NCBI RefSeq assembly: GCF_943193175.1
Contig: NZ_CALPDF010000012.1
Location: 39,978-103,977 of the forward strand
DNA length: 64,000 nucleotides
DNA from: Neobacillus muris
GTDB lineage: Bacteria > Bacillota > Bacilli > Bacillales > Cytobacillaceae
Reading direction: 5' to 3'
Every line of letters begins with the position of its first letter. The stretch's first letter is position 1. A program made the position numbers and the translations under genes. Shown here one piece after another: positions 1 to 8,486 of the stretch. The notes under the pieces are model-generated. The model was not told where the DNA came from. It ran no database searches and was given only the letters and a program-made list of their open reading frames with translations.

Positions 1-1
1 A

Positions 2-283
2 CTCGATTTGAATGGCTTTCATCAACAGGCCCTTGCAACGGTTCTTTATGATGGAATGTTGTTTTATCCAGGTTTCTATGTATATTCAGTTTGGGATGCT
101 TGGTATTATGCAAAAAATGGTGCCAATAAAAAGAAGACAGCCATACCCTTTCTAATTGGCGGGTACCTAGGAGAACTAGGGGCGATTTTTGCTTCCAAGC
201 TGCCGTGGTTTCCCACTTTAATCGTCGCGTCACTCATGATTATTCCAATGGTTTTTGGCATGGTTATTTTTAGAAAACAGTAA
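2..283 (+). CDS. Membrane protein, C-terminal part (cut by window start)
   Basis: The frame is open from the first bases of the window, so the N-terminus lies outside; the TTG at 8 is probably internal. About 93 residues are visible. A hydrophobic, aromatic-rich segment (FYPGFYVYSVWDAWYY) is followed by a lysine-rich loop (NGANKKK) and two further hydrophobic segments ending in a short basic tail, so it is an integral membrane protein. I do not recognise the family. It ends about 40 bases before the promoter of the next gene. Confidence 0.6.
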   Translation, partial: LDLNGFHQQALATVLYDGMLFYPGFYVYSVWDAWYYAKNGANKKKTAIPFLIGGYLGELGAIFASKLPWFPTLIVASLMIIPMVFGMVIFRKQ

Positions 284-321
284 CCATGAAGCAAGGGCTT
301 AGGAACAGGAAATCTTGCAAG

Positions 322-350
322 TTGACTATAAGAATAGACATTACTATACT
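322..350 (+). promoter_or_regulatory. Sigma-A promoter for the ALDH3 gene
   Basis: TTGACT (322-327), a 17-base spacer and TATACT (345-350) closely match the vegetative consensus. The site lies 57 bases upstream of the chosen start of the aldehyde dehydrogenase. Confidence 0.6.
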
Positions 351-406
351 AGGTTCAAATGTTTAAGCATTTGAATCTTTTTAATTGCTTGCCACGGAGG
401 AACCAT

Positions 407-1855
407 ATGAGCACAAAGTCGTTACCAGCCTTCCAAAATGAATTCCAAGAGTTGAGGCCGAATAATGGAGAATTAAAACCAGAAAATGTAACCACTATAC
501 TGAAAGAACATCAAAAATTCTTCCGGACGAACCAAACCAAAGAAATAAGTTTTCGATTGAAGCAATTAGATACATTAAAAGAAGGAATCCTTCAATATGA
601 AGCAAAAATCACTGAAGCGCTTCGACGTGATTTAGGCAAGCATCCTTTTGAAACCTACACTTCAGAAATTGGATTTGTCCTAAATAGTATTACTCATACA
701 AAGAAGCTGTTGAAAAAATGGGCAAAGCCAAAAAAGGTGAAAACACCACTCACCCTGTTTCCATCAAAAAGCGTCATTACGTATGAACCATACGGGACAG
801 TGTTAATTATAGGTCCCTTCAATTATCCGTTCCAGCTTCTAATTGAACCGCTTATTGGTGCTATTGCAGCTGGAAATTGTGCCGTTCTCAAGCCATCAGA
901 AGTGGTTCCCGCTGTCTCAGCCGTCATTACAGAAATGATTGAAACGATTTTTGACAAATCGTATATTCGTTGTGTTCAAGGGGGGGTTGAGACCAACACC
1001 TCATTGCTCCAGGCGCCATTTGATTATATTTTCTTTACGGGCAGCGTTCAGGTGGGGAAAATTGTCATGAAGGCAGCCGCCAAAAATCTCGTGCCTGTGA
1101 CGCTTGAACTAGGTGGAAAAAGCCCTGTTATAGTGGACAAAAGTGCGGATCTAAAAATCGCGGCTAACCGAATTATTTGGGGGAAAACGTTAAATGCAGG
1201 ACAAACCTGTGTGGCCCCTGATTATCTTATGGTCCATGAAGAGGTAAAAAATGAACTGATTGAAGAAATGAAGCAAACCCTTCACGCCTTTTATGGAGCC
1301 GGTATTGATAAGAGCAACGACTTCGGCCGAATTGTAAATGACAGGCATTTTTCTCGGCTGTATACAATCCTTGAAAAAGAGAAGGATCATATCCTTTATG
1401 GGGGAGCATCGGATTCGAAGACACGTTTTATCGAGCCAGCCTTGATTGAGGCCACCTGGAGTTCTGCTTCAATGGAGGAAGAACTATTCGGGCCGCTGCT
1501 GCCGATTTTAACGTACAGGGATTTGGATGAAGCGATTCAATCGATTAACAAGCTCTCTAAACCACTGGCCCTGTATCTGTTTACATCCGATAGACAGGTA
1601 GAGGAAAAAGTGCTGACAGAAATATCCTCTGGAGGGGTAAGCATCAACAATACTATCACACATTTGGCAAACCCTGAATTGCCTTTTGGCGGTGTTGGCA
1701 GCTCTGGAATGGGGGCTTATCATGGGCAGTATAGCTTTACTACTTTTTCGCATGAAAAAAGCATTCTCAAAACGAGCACGAAAATAAATGTGCCATTGCT
1801 GTTCCCGCCTTACAGTGAGAAAAATGTAAAATTGGTACGCCGCTTTTTGAAATAG
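407..1855 (+). CDS. Aldehyde dehydrogenase, class 3 (YwdH-like)
   Basis: NAD(P)-dependent oxidation of an aldehyde to a carboxylic acid; ALDH3 members act mostly on medium- and long-chain aldehydes. The catalytic cysteine lies in GQTCVAPDYL and the general-base glutamate in VTLELGGKSP. FTGSVQVGK is the cofactor-loop region, and the C-terminal NPELPFGGVGSSGMG block is typical. The start is set at ATG 407 because GGAGG sits 7 bases upstream; an in-frame ATG at 359 has no ribosome site. The resulting 482 residues fit the short class 3 type, which lacks the N-terminal extension of classic ALDHs. It appears monocistronic, with its own sigma-A promoter and a hairpin-rich repeat behind it. Substrate unknown. 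Confidence 0.9.
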   Translation: MSTKSLPAFQNEFQELRPNNGELKPENVTTILKEHQKFFRTNQTKEISFRLKQLDTLKEGILQYEAKITEALRRDLGKHPFETYTSEIGFVLNSITHTKKLLKKWAKPKKVKTPLTLFPSKSVITYEPYGTVLIIGPFNYPFQLLIEPLIGAIAAGNCAVLKPSEVVPAVSAVITEMIETIFDKSYIRCVQGGVETNTSLLQAPFDYIFFTGSVQVGKIVMKAAAKNLVPVTLELGGKSPVIVDKSADLKIAANRIIWGKTLNAGQTCVAPDYLMVHEEVKNELIEEMKQTLHAFYGAGIDKSNDFGRIVNDRHFSRLYTILEKEKDHILYGGASDSKTRFIEPALIEATWSSASMEEELFGPLLPILTYRDLDEAIQSINKLSKPLALYLFTSDRQVEEKVLTEISSGGVSINNTITHLANPELPFGGVGSSGMGAYHGQYSFTTFSHEKSILKTSTKINVPLLFPPYSEKNVKLVRRFLK

Positions 1856-1870
1856 AACGGACATAAGGAG

Positions 1871-1950
1871 AGGGGCTGTCCATAAAGGGATACGACCCCA
1901 TGCCTAGACTTTCTGTACCCCTTTCCTTGCTTTTTGGCAGCCCCTTCTTA
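1871..1950 (+). repeat. Imperfect inverted-repeat element, short member of a two-copy family
   Basis: The ends GGGGCTGTCC and GGCAGCCCC pair, forming a hairpin between the ALDH gene and the convergent ydjM-like gene. The left part, GGCTGTCCATAAAGGG followed by GACCCCATGCCTAGAC, matches the reverse strand of the element at 8339-8461 (GGCTGTCCATAAAGGG, then GACTCCACGCCCAGAC). It may also act as a terminator for the ALDH gene. Confidence 0.5.
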
Positions 1951-1965
1951 AATAGGCAGGGAGAG

Positions 1966-2592
1966 CTATAGTTCTATGGACGACAATGGCAGGAACAGCT
2001 TCACCCCGCGTTTGTTAAATGGAAGAATTTTTAAGTCTGCGATTAAATGGCTGATGTAACCGGTCAAACAGGTAAAGTAGGTGCCCTGGATTTCAAGTGA
2101 AGCCTCTAAGTTTGCAGCAATGATCCCAAAGAAAACAATGCCCAAAATCGAATGGGTGTAGCTGCGATGAGAAGAAAAGGATGCTATGCCAATATAAATT
2201 CCCAGCAGAATGATCCATAGTTCACTGATCGAGATTCCTCCCAATAGGACAGCCGCTCCTGTGATGGTGAGCATGTGTTTTTGTTTAATGAAGGAGGCTA
2301 TCACTAGAATCAATAATCCGATTCCTGCTCCCAGCCATCTGTCCTCCGCTGTTTTTTCAAGGAAACTGTATACCAGCATCATGATTCCAATGACCATGGC
2401 GGATAGTTGAATCATCTTATGGGGCAGAGTGATTTTGCCGCGAAGCTTCCCGTCAATATCTAAATCAGGCATTAAACCTGAGATGCCTCCCAAGCCGACG
2501 AATAAGAGCGTCTCAGCCGGAGTGGTTTGAAATGCATTGGCAACAATAAATCCTGTTGCTGATCCAATAACTGCGTGTGCTGTGCCATTCAA
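1966..2592 (-). CDS. YdjM-family membrane-bound metal-dependent hydrolase
   Basis: A 208-residue integral membrane protein of the YdjM/DUF457 family (predicted inner-membrane metal-dependent hydrolase; E. coli YdjM is LexA-regulated). The N-terminal MNGTAHAVIGSATGF carries the family histidine. An acidic metal-site motif, GLMPDLDIDGKLRGK, lies near residues 38-52. SHRSYTHSILG and GYISHLIAD supply further histidines and aspartate, as expected for this fold. Several transmembrane segments separate these motifs. The biochemical substrate is not known for the family. I saw no convincing LexA box directly upstream of this copy. It converges with the ALDH gene across the 1871-1950 hairpin element. 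Confidence 0.8.
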   Translation of the reverse strand: MNGTAHAVIGSATGFIVANAFQTTPAETLLFVGLGGISGLMPDLDIDGKLRGKITLPHKMIQLSAMVIGIMMLVYSFLEKTAEDRWLGAGIGLLILVIASFIKQKHMLTITGAAVLLGGISISELWIILLGIYIGIASFSSHRSYTHSILGIVFFGIIAANLEASLEIQGTYFTCLTGYISHLIADLKILPFNKRGVKLFLPLSSIEL

Positions 2593-2672
2593 TGTTATTC
2601 ACCTCTAAAAACTATTATTATAGTAAAAAACGAATATTTCTATTTTACACGAAAGCATTTGTTCTGTCTTGT

Positions 2673-2885
2673 TTAGCTAGGGTCCTTGTTTTCGTTTGGA
2701 ACGGTTATGCTGCCTGAATTCCGATTTTGGAAGGTATTTATGTTATGGTCGCCAAAACTAAAATTGCCCCCGATGATTGTTTGATTGGCCGTGTGGCTGT
2801 TTTGAAGGGTTGGCCCAAAATTAATGTTGGCATTATTTGTAAGGGAAAGCACTGTTAAATGATTGATATTGATTGAATGTGCCAT
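2673..2885 (-). CDS. GerPA/GerPF-like small spore protein
   Basis: About 70 residues, rich in Asn, Ile and Gly. The block ANINFGPTLQNS... IIGGNFSFGD has the N-[IF]-G ... G ... GD spacing of the GerPA/GerPF family, whose members are small coat-associated proteins needed for germinant access. The second ATG (2885) is chosen because GGATGGTGAT lies just upstream of it. An in-frame start four codons earlier (2897) is possible. Assignment rests on motif resemblance only. The gene stands alone on the minus strand, divergent from the CoA-transferase. Confidence 0.5.
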   Translation of the reverse strand: MAHSININHLTVLSLTNNANINFGPTLQNSHTANQTIIGGNFSFGDHNINTFQNRNSGSITVPNENKDPS

Positions 2886-3042
2886 TTTTATCACCATCCT
2901 TACTCCATTTTATTTTGAAAAATAGCTTGTGATTGTCCTCCCGAGCAATAATTTTTTAATTGGAATTATAAGTCCCCAAATAAGTCACTATTTATGCGGC
3001 TTTTTTTTTGATGATTGAGTTCATAGTTTGTTCTGATACTTC

Positions 3043-3071
3043 TTGTCAAGTGATTGTGAAGGTGCTAGAAT
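3043..3071 (+). promoter_or_regulatory. Sigma-A promoter for the CoA-transferase gene
   Basis: TTGTCA (3043-3048), 17 bases, TAGAAT (3066-3071). This is the only good promoter found in the roughly 400-base gene-free stretch 2886-3292. The rest of that stretch is AT-rich, with about 220 bases of untranslated leader before the GGAGG site of the next gene and no other recognisable element. Confidence 0.5.
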
Positions 3072-3292
3072 TTAAATTAGTACTAGTAATTAATACCTGG
3101 TTATAATTTAGGATTTTTTTTTACTCAAATAATAATATATCGCCGAACCAGGGGTTCTTGAGCAAATGCTCTAGGTGACCGTGAATGGTAAAAAAGAGAA
3201 AAGAGGGTCAAGTAGAAACGTCTATTTGAATGAGCATCGTAATCATTATAAAAGAAGTAAAATAACAATTTTGCAGTTTTGGAGGTATTTGG

Positions 3293-4633
3293 ATGAATGT
3301 AGCAGCTGAATATCAATCAAAGGTAAGAACCGCTGAACAGGCAGCAAGAATGGTCCATTCAGGGGACTGGGTGGATTACGGCTTTGGCGTGACCATGCCG
3401 ATTGAGCTTGACAAGGCGTTAGCCGCCAGAAAAGAGGAATTGGCCGATATTAAAATTCGAGGAATGCTGTTAATGAGGGTCCCGGAAGTCGTCAAAGCCG
3501 ACCCGAACCGCGAAACCTTTTATTATAATAGCTGGCACTTCAGCGGCATTGACAGACAGCTATACAAACAAGGGTTATGTGATTTTATTCCAATGGTTTA
3601 CCGCAATAAGCCCTTATTTTACCGTAATTATTTGAACGTCAATGTAGCCATGATCCAAGTTCCTCCGATGGACCAGCATGGATATTTTAACTTTTCCCTT
3701 ACAAATTCCGCCACAAAGGCCATTCTAGATACCGCTGATACCGTTATTCTGGAGATTAATAAAAATTTGCCAAGGGCATTAGGCGGCTTCGAAGAGTGCA
3801 TACATATTTCGGAGGTGGATTATATTGTGGAGGGCCAAAATCCGGTGATTCCAACCCTTCCAAGAGCAAAAAGCAAAGAAGTCGACCAAAAAATAGCTCA
3901 ATTCGTGGTAGAAGAAATGGCAAATGGCTCTACCATCCAGCTCGGCATCGGTGCCTTGCCTTCTGCTGTAGGCGAATTAATTGCCCAATCGGATTTAAAG
4001 GATTTAGGCTGCCATACCGAAATGCTGGTCGATGCCTATCTGGATATGTACAATGCTGGAAAACTAAATAACAGCAAAAAGACGGTAAACCCTGGCAAAT
4101 CAGCATGGTCCTTTGCACTGGGATCGCAGGAACTTTATGATTGGTTAAACGACAATCCTTTTCTCGCCTCATTTCCTGTCAATTATGTCAATGATCCCCG
4201 CGTGATCAGCCAGCAGAAAAACATGGTCGCGATCAATAATGCGGTGGAAGTCGATCTGTTTGGCCAGATTTCGTCAGAGTCATCAGGTATCAACCACATC
4301 AGCGGGACAGGCGGCCAATTGGATTACGTCGATGGGGCTTCCGCCGCAGAAGGCGGGAAGGCTTTTATTTGCTTAACCTCTACCTATCAAGATCAACATG
4401 GTGAGATGCACTCACGGATTGTTCCTACTCTTCATGAAGGTGAAATTGTCACGGTCCCAAGATCCCAATCCCATTACATTGTGACGGAATACGGGAAAGT
4501 CAATCTAGCCGGACGTTCGACATGGGAGCGTACAGAACTATTAATCTCTATAGCTCATCCGGATTTTAGAGAAAGCTTGATTGGAGAAGCTGAAAAAATG
4601 AAAATTTGGAGAAGGTCTAACAAAAGAGTGTAA
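3293..4633 (+). CDS. Acetyl-CoA hydrolase/transferase family CoA-transferase
   Basis: A 446-residue family I CoA-transferase of the 4-hydroxybutyrate/butyryl-CoA:acetate type (acetyl-CoA hydrolase/transferase superfamily). It moves CoA between carboxylic acids through a glutamyl-CoA intermediate. The likely catalytic glutamate is in GQISSESSG, followed by the family block [26 protein letters not shown] is the nucleotide-binding glycine-rich segment. The TTTGGAGG site and ATG 3293 define the start. The gene is flanked by its own promoter and a strong terminator, so it is probably monocistronic. The acyl substrate cannot be read from the sequence. Confidence 0.88.
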   Translation: MNVAAEYQSKVRTAEQAARMVHSGDWVDYGFGVTMPIELDKALAARKEELADIKIRGMLLMRVPEVVKADPNRETFYYNSWHFSGIDRQLYKQGLCDFIPMVYRNKPLFYRNYLNVNVAMIQVPPMDQHGYFNFSLTNSATKAILDTADTVILEINKNLPRALGGFEECIHISEVDYIVEGQNPVIPTLPRAKSKEVDQKIAQFVVEEMANGSTIQLGIGALPSAVGELIAQSDLKDLGCHTEMLVDAYLDMYNAGKLNNSKKTVNPGKSAWSFALGSQELYDWLNDNPFLASFPVNYVNDPRVISQQKNMVAINNAVEVDLFGQISSESSGINHISGTGGQLDYVDGASAAEGGKAFICLTSTYQDQHGEMHSRIVPTLHEGEIVTVPRSQSHYIVTEYGKVNLAGRSTWERTELLISIAHPDFRESLIGEAEKMKIWRRSNKRV

Positions 4634-4645
4634 TAAGAGAAAAAA

Positions 4646-4675
4646 GATTGCCTAAAACCAAAGGCAATCATTTTT
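4646..4675. terminator. Bidirectional terminator
   Basis: GATTGCC (4646-4652) pairs perfectly with GGCAATC (4663-4669). A-run on the left and ATTTTTA on the right serve both the CoA-transferase (+) and the AAA ATPase (-), which converge here. Confidence 0.85.
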
Positions 4676-4685
4676 ATGTCCGCCA

Positions 4686-5441
4686 TTAATCATTCAGCAA
4701 ATGATGGATTAACCTGTCTTTGTCGTCGAAAAATTGTTTCATGATTTTATAATGACCTGTTTCCTCAAGTGTAGATTCCTTTAATCCGTCATTTGTCAGC
4801 TCGACAATTTTGGAGGATGGATACGACATTAATAAGGGAGAGTGGGTAGCAATAATAAATTGAGAATGTTGGTTAATTAATTCATGGATTCTGGATAACA
4901 TGGATAATTGCCTGAGAGGAGAGAGCGCTGCCTCTGGTTCGTCCAAAATATAAATGCCATTCCCTTCAAATCGGTTCATAAAGGTCGAAAAAAAGGCTTC
5001 ACCATGTGATTGATTATGAAGCGAAACTCCTCCATAAGAATCAATAACCCGTCGACTACTGCCTGGCTCCGAATCTAATTGTTCAATGTTCGAGGCCACG
5101 TTATAAAAGCTTTCCGCACGCAGGAAAAATCCATCCCTTGGCTTGTTGACTCCCTTTATTACTCGAAGATAATCGCTGAGGTCGGAAAAAGAATCGTAAG
5201 TTGAAAAACGAAAATTCAATGACCCGCCTTCAGGATTAAAGCCAAGCGATATCGCAATTGCTTCCAGTAAAGTCGACTTTCCCATCCCGTTTTCACCAAC
5301 AATGTAAGTAACATGGGGGTGAAAGGAAAGCTCGTCCAACAGCCTTATGCTTGGAATGCTAAATGGATATTGTTTAAAAGAAGGTATTGAATCATGCCGT
5401 AAGTGAATGCGTCTAATATAGGCGTCTGTGAAAAAATCCAT
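4686..5441 (-). CDS. Small AAA/ABC-type ATPase (COG3910-like)
   Basis: A 251-residue stand-alone ATPase of the SMC/ABC-like superfamily. Walker A is GENGMGKSTLLEA near residue 49. SHGEAFFSTF replaces the usual signature region, Walker B is IYILDEPEAALSP near residue 165, and a switch histidine lies in IIATHSPLLM. This layout is that of predicted ATPase family COG3910, often annotated as an AAA family ATPase, of unknown biological role. No nuclease or toxin partner lies beside it: the divergent neighbour is a small SOS-type gene and the convergent one a CoA-transferase. A link to DNA repair through the divergent LexA box is possible but unproven. Confidence 0.8.
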   Translation of the reverse strand: MDFFTDAYIRRIHLRHDSIPSFKQYPFSIPSIRLLDELSFHPHVTYIVGENGMGKSTLLEAIAISLGFNPEGGSLNFRFSTYDSFSDLSDYLRVIKGVNKPRDGFFLRAESFYNVASNIEQLDSEPGSSRRVIDSYGGVSLHNQSHGEAFFSTFMNRFEGNGIYILDEPEAALSPLRQLSMLSRIHELINQHSQFIIATHSPLLMSYPSSKIVELTNDGLKESTLEETGHYKIMKQFFDDKDRLIHHLLND

Positions 5442-5557
5442 TTGGAACCCCTCTATAGGATCAATTTTACTATTAATCTTACCAAAGAAACTGGAATCGG
5501 AAAATGGAATTTTCTAAAAACATCTGATGAAGGTCAAGGAAGGAGATCAAAATCAGC

Positions 5558-5586
5558 TTAACAACGGAACGTACGTTCTGTATAAT
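5558..5586 (+). promoter_or_regulatory. Sigma-A promoter with LexA (SOS) box in its spacer
   Basis: TTAACA (5558-5563), 17 bases, TATAAT (5581-5586). The spacer contains the perfect palindrome GAACGTACGTTC (5567-5578), which fits the Bacillus LexA/DinR core GAAC-RNRY-GTTY. Placement between -35 and -10 is typical of SOS promoters. It drives the 73-residue gene at 5604. Confidence 0.75.
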
Positions 5587-5603
5587 AGAGGTGAGGTGAT
5601 ATT

Positions 5604-5825
5604 ATGTCTTATCGTATTATGCTGACCAGAAAGGTTACTGATTTAAAAGGCAATTTACGGATCCAAGTCCAGGTAATGGATTCGAAGGCTGCTCGAATCA
5701 TTCATTTTACTCTTGATGAGCTGGAAAAAGATGAATTGCCGGATGAATTAAAAGTGTACATTAGGGGTATCCTGCCTGAGATCGCAGAGGGAAGATGGCA
5801 TTATAGCAGGAATCGCTTAAAATAA
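5604..5825 (+). CDS. Small SOS-type protein of unknown function
   Basis: A 73-residue soluble protein preceded by a strong GAGGTGAGGTGAT ribosome site. Composition is charged, with an acidic middle (LDELEKDELPDEL) and a basic C-terminus (GRWHYSRNRLK). I do not recognise a domain. Its promoter holds a LexA-type palindrome, so damage-inducible expression is inferred. Bacillus SOS regulons contain several small proteins (for example YneA, YozL and YolD types), but this sequence does not visibly match them. It is followed by about 240 bases before the FAD oxidase. Confidence 0.75.
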   Translation: MSYRIMLTRKVTDLKGNLRIQVQVMDSKAARIIHFTLDELEKDELPDELKVYIRGILPEIAEGRWHYSRNRLK

Positions 5826-5933
5826 ATGGAATAAGCTGAGGGATGCAGATGAAGTCTCGTCTTTCCCCGGCTCCAAGATATGGGACGTTATTTTGGCCAT
5901 AAAAAATATTTTACTCCGATAATTACGTAACTA

Positions 5934-5961
5934 TTGATAATTTTCTAAAAATATTTATAAT
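5934..5961 (+). promoter_or_regulatory. Sigma-A promoter of the GlcD-like oxidase gene
   Basis: TTGATA (5934-5939), 16 bases, TATAAT (5956-5961), located about 100 bases before the gene start and upstream of a consensus cre site. Confidence 0.55.
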
Positions 5962-6009
5962 CAGTGGGGAAGACCCATCCCGTTTTTATAAATATTGTTC
6001 TACATATGA

Positions 6010-6024
6010 TTGAAAACGTTTGCT
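6010..6024 (+). promoter_or_regulatory. CcpA catabolite-responsive element (cre)
   Basis: TTGAAAACGTTTGCT matches WTGNAANCGNWNNCW at every position. It lies downstream of the promoter and 41 bases before the start codon, a roadblock position that predicts repression by CcpA when preferred sugars are present. Confidence 0.75.
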
Positions 6025-6064
6025 TAAACGAACTGGAAAACCAAATCAATGGGAGGACAGGAAC

Positions 6065-7441
6065 ATGGTTTTAGTAACAGAATCTTTAGTGCGTGATTTA
6101 ACAGAGATTTTATCAGAGCAGCAGGTAACAGCCAATCTAACAATTTTAGAGCAGCACGGCAAGGATGAGTCTTATCATAGACCCCATCTTCCAGATGTTG
6201 TCGTATTTCCCGCCAATACAGAAGAAGTATCCCGGATTTTGAAATATGCCAATGAGCATGAAGTGCCCATTATTCCGTTTGGTTTAGGCTCAAGTGTAGA
6301 AGGGCAAGTCATTCCGTATCAAGGTGGAATCAGCATCGATTTTCAATTAATGAATAAAATCTTAGAGGTCCGGCCAAGCGATTTTTTGGTACGCGTGCAG
6401 CCTGGCGTCAGCCGTACACAATTGAACAAAGAACTAAAAAAATATGGCCTGTTTTTTTCGGTCGATCCGGGGGCAGATGCCACCTTGGGCGGGATGACGG
6501 CAACCAATGCCAGCGGGACGACATCCGTCAAGTATGGTGTGATGCGTGACCAGGTCCGTGATTTGGAAGTGGTTTTAGCAGACGGCCGAATCATTCATAC
6601 TGGGAATCTATCAGCCAAGTCCTCTTCTGGTTACCATCTTACAGGACTATTTGTTGGTTCAGAAGGAACACTTGGTGTTTTTACTGAAATGACATTGCGT
6701 GTCTACGGGATACCCGAAAGCATTGTTTCAGGGCGGGCCGTTTTTCCAACGATGGAAGCAGCCGTTACCACTGTGAATGACTTTTTGTCAGCTGGCATTC
6801 CAGTCGCTCGTGTCGAATTCGTCGATGCCCATTCGATCTCTCAGTTTAATCTCTATAATCAAACCGAATATCCCGAGCAGCCTACCTTATTTATTGAATT
6901 TCACGGAAATGAAGAAGGGCTGCAAAACGATGTCAGATTTGCCAAAAGACTGGCTCAGGATAATCACTGCAGTGACTTTGTGATTGAAAATGATTCGAAA
7001 AAGCGGGCGCAATTATGGGAAGCGCGGCATCAATTGGCCTATGCCTTTATTCATCTATCAGGCGGCAAAAAAATGATGGTGACGGATGTGGTAGTTCCTT
7101 TATCCGAATTGGTGGGAGCGGTTCAGCATGCCAGAAAGGTCATTGATGAGACAGGTCTCAATGGAGGTATTTTAGGCCATGTTGGGGATGGAAATTACCA
7201 TGTGATTTTAATGATCAATCCCGGTGACCCGAATGAATTGGCAAAAGCCGAAAAAATTAATGCCCAGCTGGTGGACTATGCCTTAAAACGCGGCGGAACC
7301 TGCACAGGTGAGCATGGTGTAGGGGTAGGCAAGGCCAAATATCAGCTAAAGGAACACGGCCCTGCACTTGACATCATGAAGGCTTTCAAGCAAACCATCG
7401 ACCCAAAAGGCATACTCAATCCTGGGAAGATATTTTTATAG
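6065..7441 (+). CDS. FAD-binding 2-hydroxyacid oxidase/dehydrogenase (GlcD / D-lactate dehydrogenase type)
   Basis: Oxidises a D-2-hydroxyacid such as glycolate or D-lactate to the 2-oxoacid with bound FAD. An N-terminal FAD-binding PCMH domain (about residues 40-220) shows PFGLGSSVEGQ, PGADATLGGMTATNASGT and GLFVGSEGTLGVFTEM. The C-terminal FAD-oxidase cap carries GHVGDGNYHV and the hallmark CTGEHGVGVGK near the end. GGGAGGACAG precedes ATG 6065; an in-frame ATG at 6020 overlaps the cre site and is rejected. The length of 458 residues is normal. No iron-sulfur GlcF partner gene is adjacent, so a single-subunit D-lactate dehydrogenase is as likely as a GlcD subunit. The perfect cre predicts catabolite repression. 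Confidence 0.88.
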   Translation: MVLVTESLVRDLTEILSEQQVTANLTILEQHGKDESYHRPHLPDVVVFPANTEEVSRILKYANEHEVPIIPFGLGSSVEGQVIPYQGGISIDFQLMNKILEVRPSDFLVRVQPGVSRTQLNKELKKYGLFFSVDPGADATLGGMTATNASGTTSVKYGVMRDQVRDLEVVLADGRIIHTGNLSAKSSSGYHLTGLFVGSEGTLGVFTEMTLRVYGIPESIVSGRAVFPTMEAAVTTVNDFLSAGIPVARVEFVDAHSISQFNLYNQTEYPEQPTLFIEFHGNEEGLQNDVRFAKRLAQDNHCSDFVIENDSKKRAQLWEARHQLAYAFIHLSGGKKMMVTDVVVPLSELVGAVQHARKVIDETGLNGGILGHVGDGNYHVILMINPGDPNELAKAEKINAQLVDYALKRGGTCTGEHGVGVGKAKYQLKEHGPALDIMKAFKQTIDPKGILNPGKIFL

Positions 7442-7525
7442 ACGCTTTCGTACTTGAATTTTTCAAGGAATGACAGGCAGATGACGGCAGGATGAGCCAA
7501 AATGATAGTAAAAGGAGAGGGTTCA

Positions 7526-8317
7526 ATGAAGACGATTAAAACGAATGATGGGGTTAGTCTAGCATATTCTGATGAGGGTACAGGAAAGCCGGTGGTCTTT
7601 GTTCCAGGGTATAGTATTTCACGGCATTCCTGGTCGATGCAAAAGCAAGCGTTTCTTGACCAGGGATACCGGGTGATCACATTGGATCGGAGAAATCATG
7701 GCGCCTCCGATCGTCCGTCGTTTGGACAGCGGATGTCCAGGCATGGGAAAGACCTTCACGACTTCATCACCGGGCTTGAATTGGAGGATGTGCTGTTAAT
7801 CGGGAATTCCATGGGCGCCTCCACTATTTTTGCCTACGTTTCATTGTTTGGCGATGACCAGCTAAGCGGAATCGTCGATATAGACCAAACACCAAAAATG
7901 ATCAATGATGCAAACTGGGAGTATGGCATGTATAGCATCAATCGGGAGAGCGCAGCAACATTTTTTGATGCTCCGCTGCCTGGACCGTTATACAAACTAG
8001 TGGATCCAGGTTTCCTGATGGAACTAGCGAAAGAAACCGCCGACCTGCCAGCCTTCGATTTGGAAACGACCAAGCCGCTGCTTCTGGACCATGCTCATGC
8101 AGATTGGCTGGATATCCTGCCGCTCATAGATGTGCCGGTTTTGTTTATCGCTGGTAGAAATAGTCCATTTTGGCCCTGTGAGCATGCGGCCGCCTCCGCT
8201 GCTTTATGCAAGAACGGTCAGGCTGTCGTTATCGAGGATTGCGGACATGTCGTCAATTGGGAACAGCCTGCTATATGTAATGAAAAGCTGCTTGAATTCG
8301 CTAAATCAATATACTAG
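7526..8317 (+). CDS. Alpha/beta hydrolase
   Basis: A 263-residue alpha/beta hydrolase. The nucleophile elbow is GNSMGAS near residue 99. An N-terminal oxyanion-loop region reads VFVPGYSISRHSW, the aspartate strand is near VPVLFIAGRNSPFW, and the catalytic histidine is in CGHVVNWEQP. This is the pattern of esterases, lactonases and peroxidase-like hydrolases. The start follows AAAGGAGAGGG; an in-frame ATG at 7502 lacks a site. It lies 84 bases behind the hydroxyacid oxidase without an obvious terminator between, so cotranscription is possible. Substrate unknown. Confidence 0.85.
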   Translation: MKTIKTNDGVSLAYSDEGTGKPVVFVPGYSISRHSWSMQKQAFLDQGYRVITLDRRNHGASDRPSFGQRMSRHGKDLHDFITGLELEDVLLIGNSMGASTIFAYVSLFGDDQLSGIVDIDQTPKMINDANWEYGMYSINRESAATFFDAPLPGPLYKLVDPGFLMELAKETADLPAFDLETTKPLLLDHAHADWLDILPLIDVPVLFIAGRNSPFWPCEHAAASAALCKNGQAVVIEDCGHVVNWEQPAICNEKLLEFAKSIY

Positions 8318-8338
8318 AGTAAGAGAACCCAGAACGGA

Positions 8339-8461
8339 AGAGGTTGTCCAACAAGCAAAGGAGTCTGACATCACACTGCAATATATAGAGGATTTTTGAA
8401 AAAAACGTTCTATATATTGGTCTGGGCGTGGAGTCAGCCCCCTTTATGGACAGCCTCTTTT
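8339..8461 (-). repeat. Nested inverted-repeat element, long member of a two-copy family
   Basis: Outer arms GAGGTTGTCCA and TGGACAGCCTC enclose an inner perfect stem, CAATATATAGA with TCTATATATTG. On the minus strand the element begins GGCTGTCCATAAAGGG, like the copy at 1871-1950, but has the extra inner stem. It carries no ORF, so it is MITE-like or a compound terminator. It separates the convergent hydrolase and exporter genes. Confidence 0.55.
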
Positions 8462-8486
8462 TGCCTATACATGAAGGGGGATTTTT

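Noticed and set aside
3293..4633. CoA-transferase at 3293 as part of the catabolic cluster
   Set aside because: It is 30 kb away, has its own sigma-A promoter and terminator, and no shared regulatory site.
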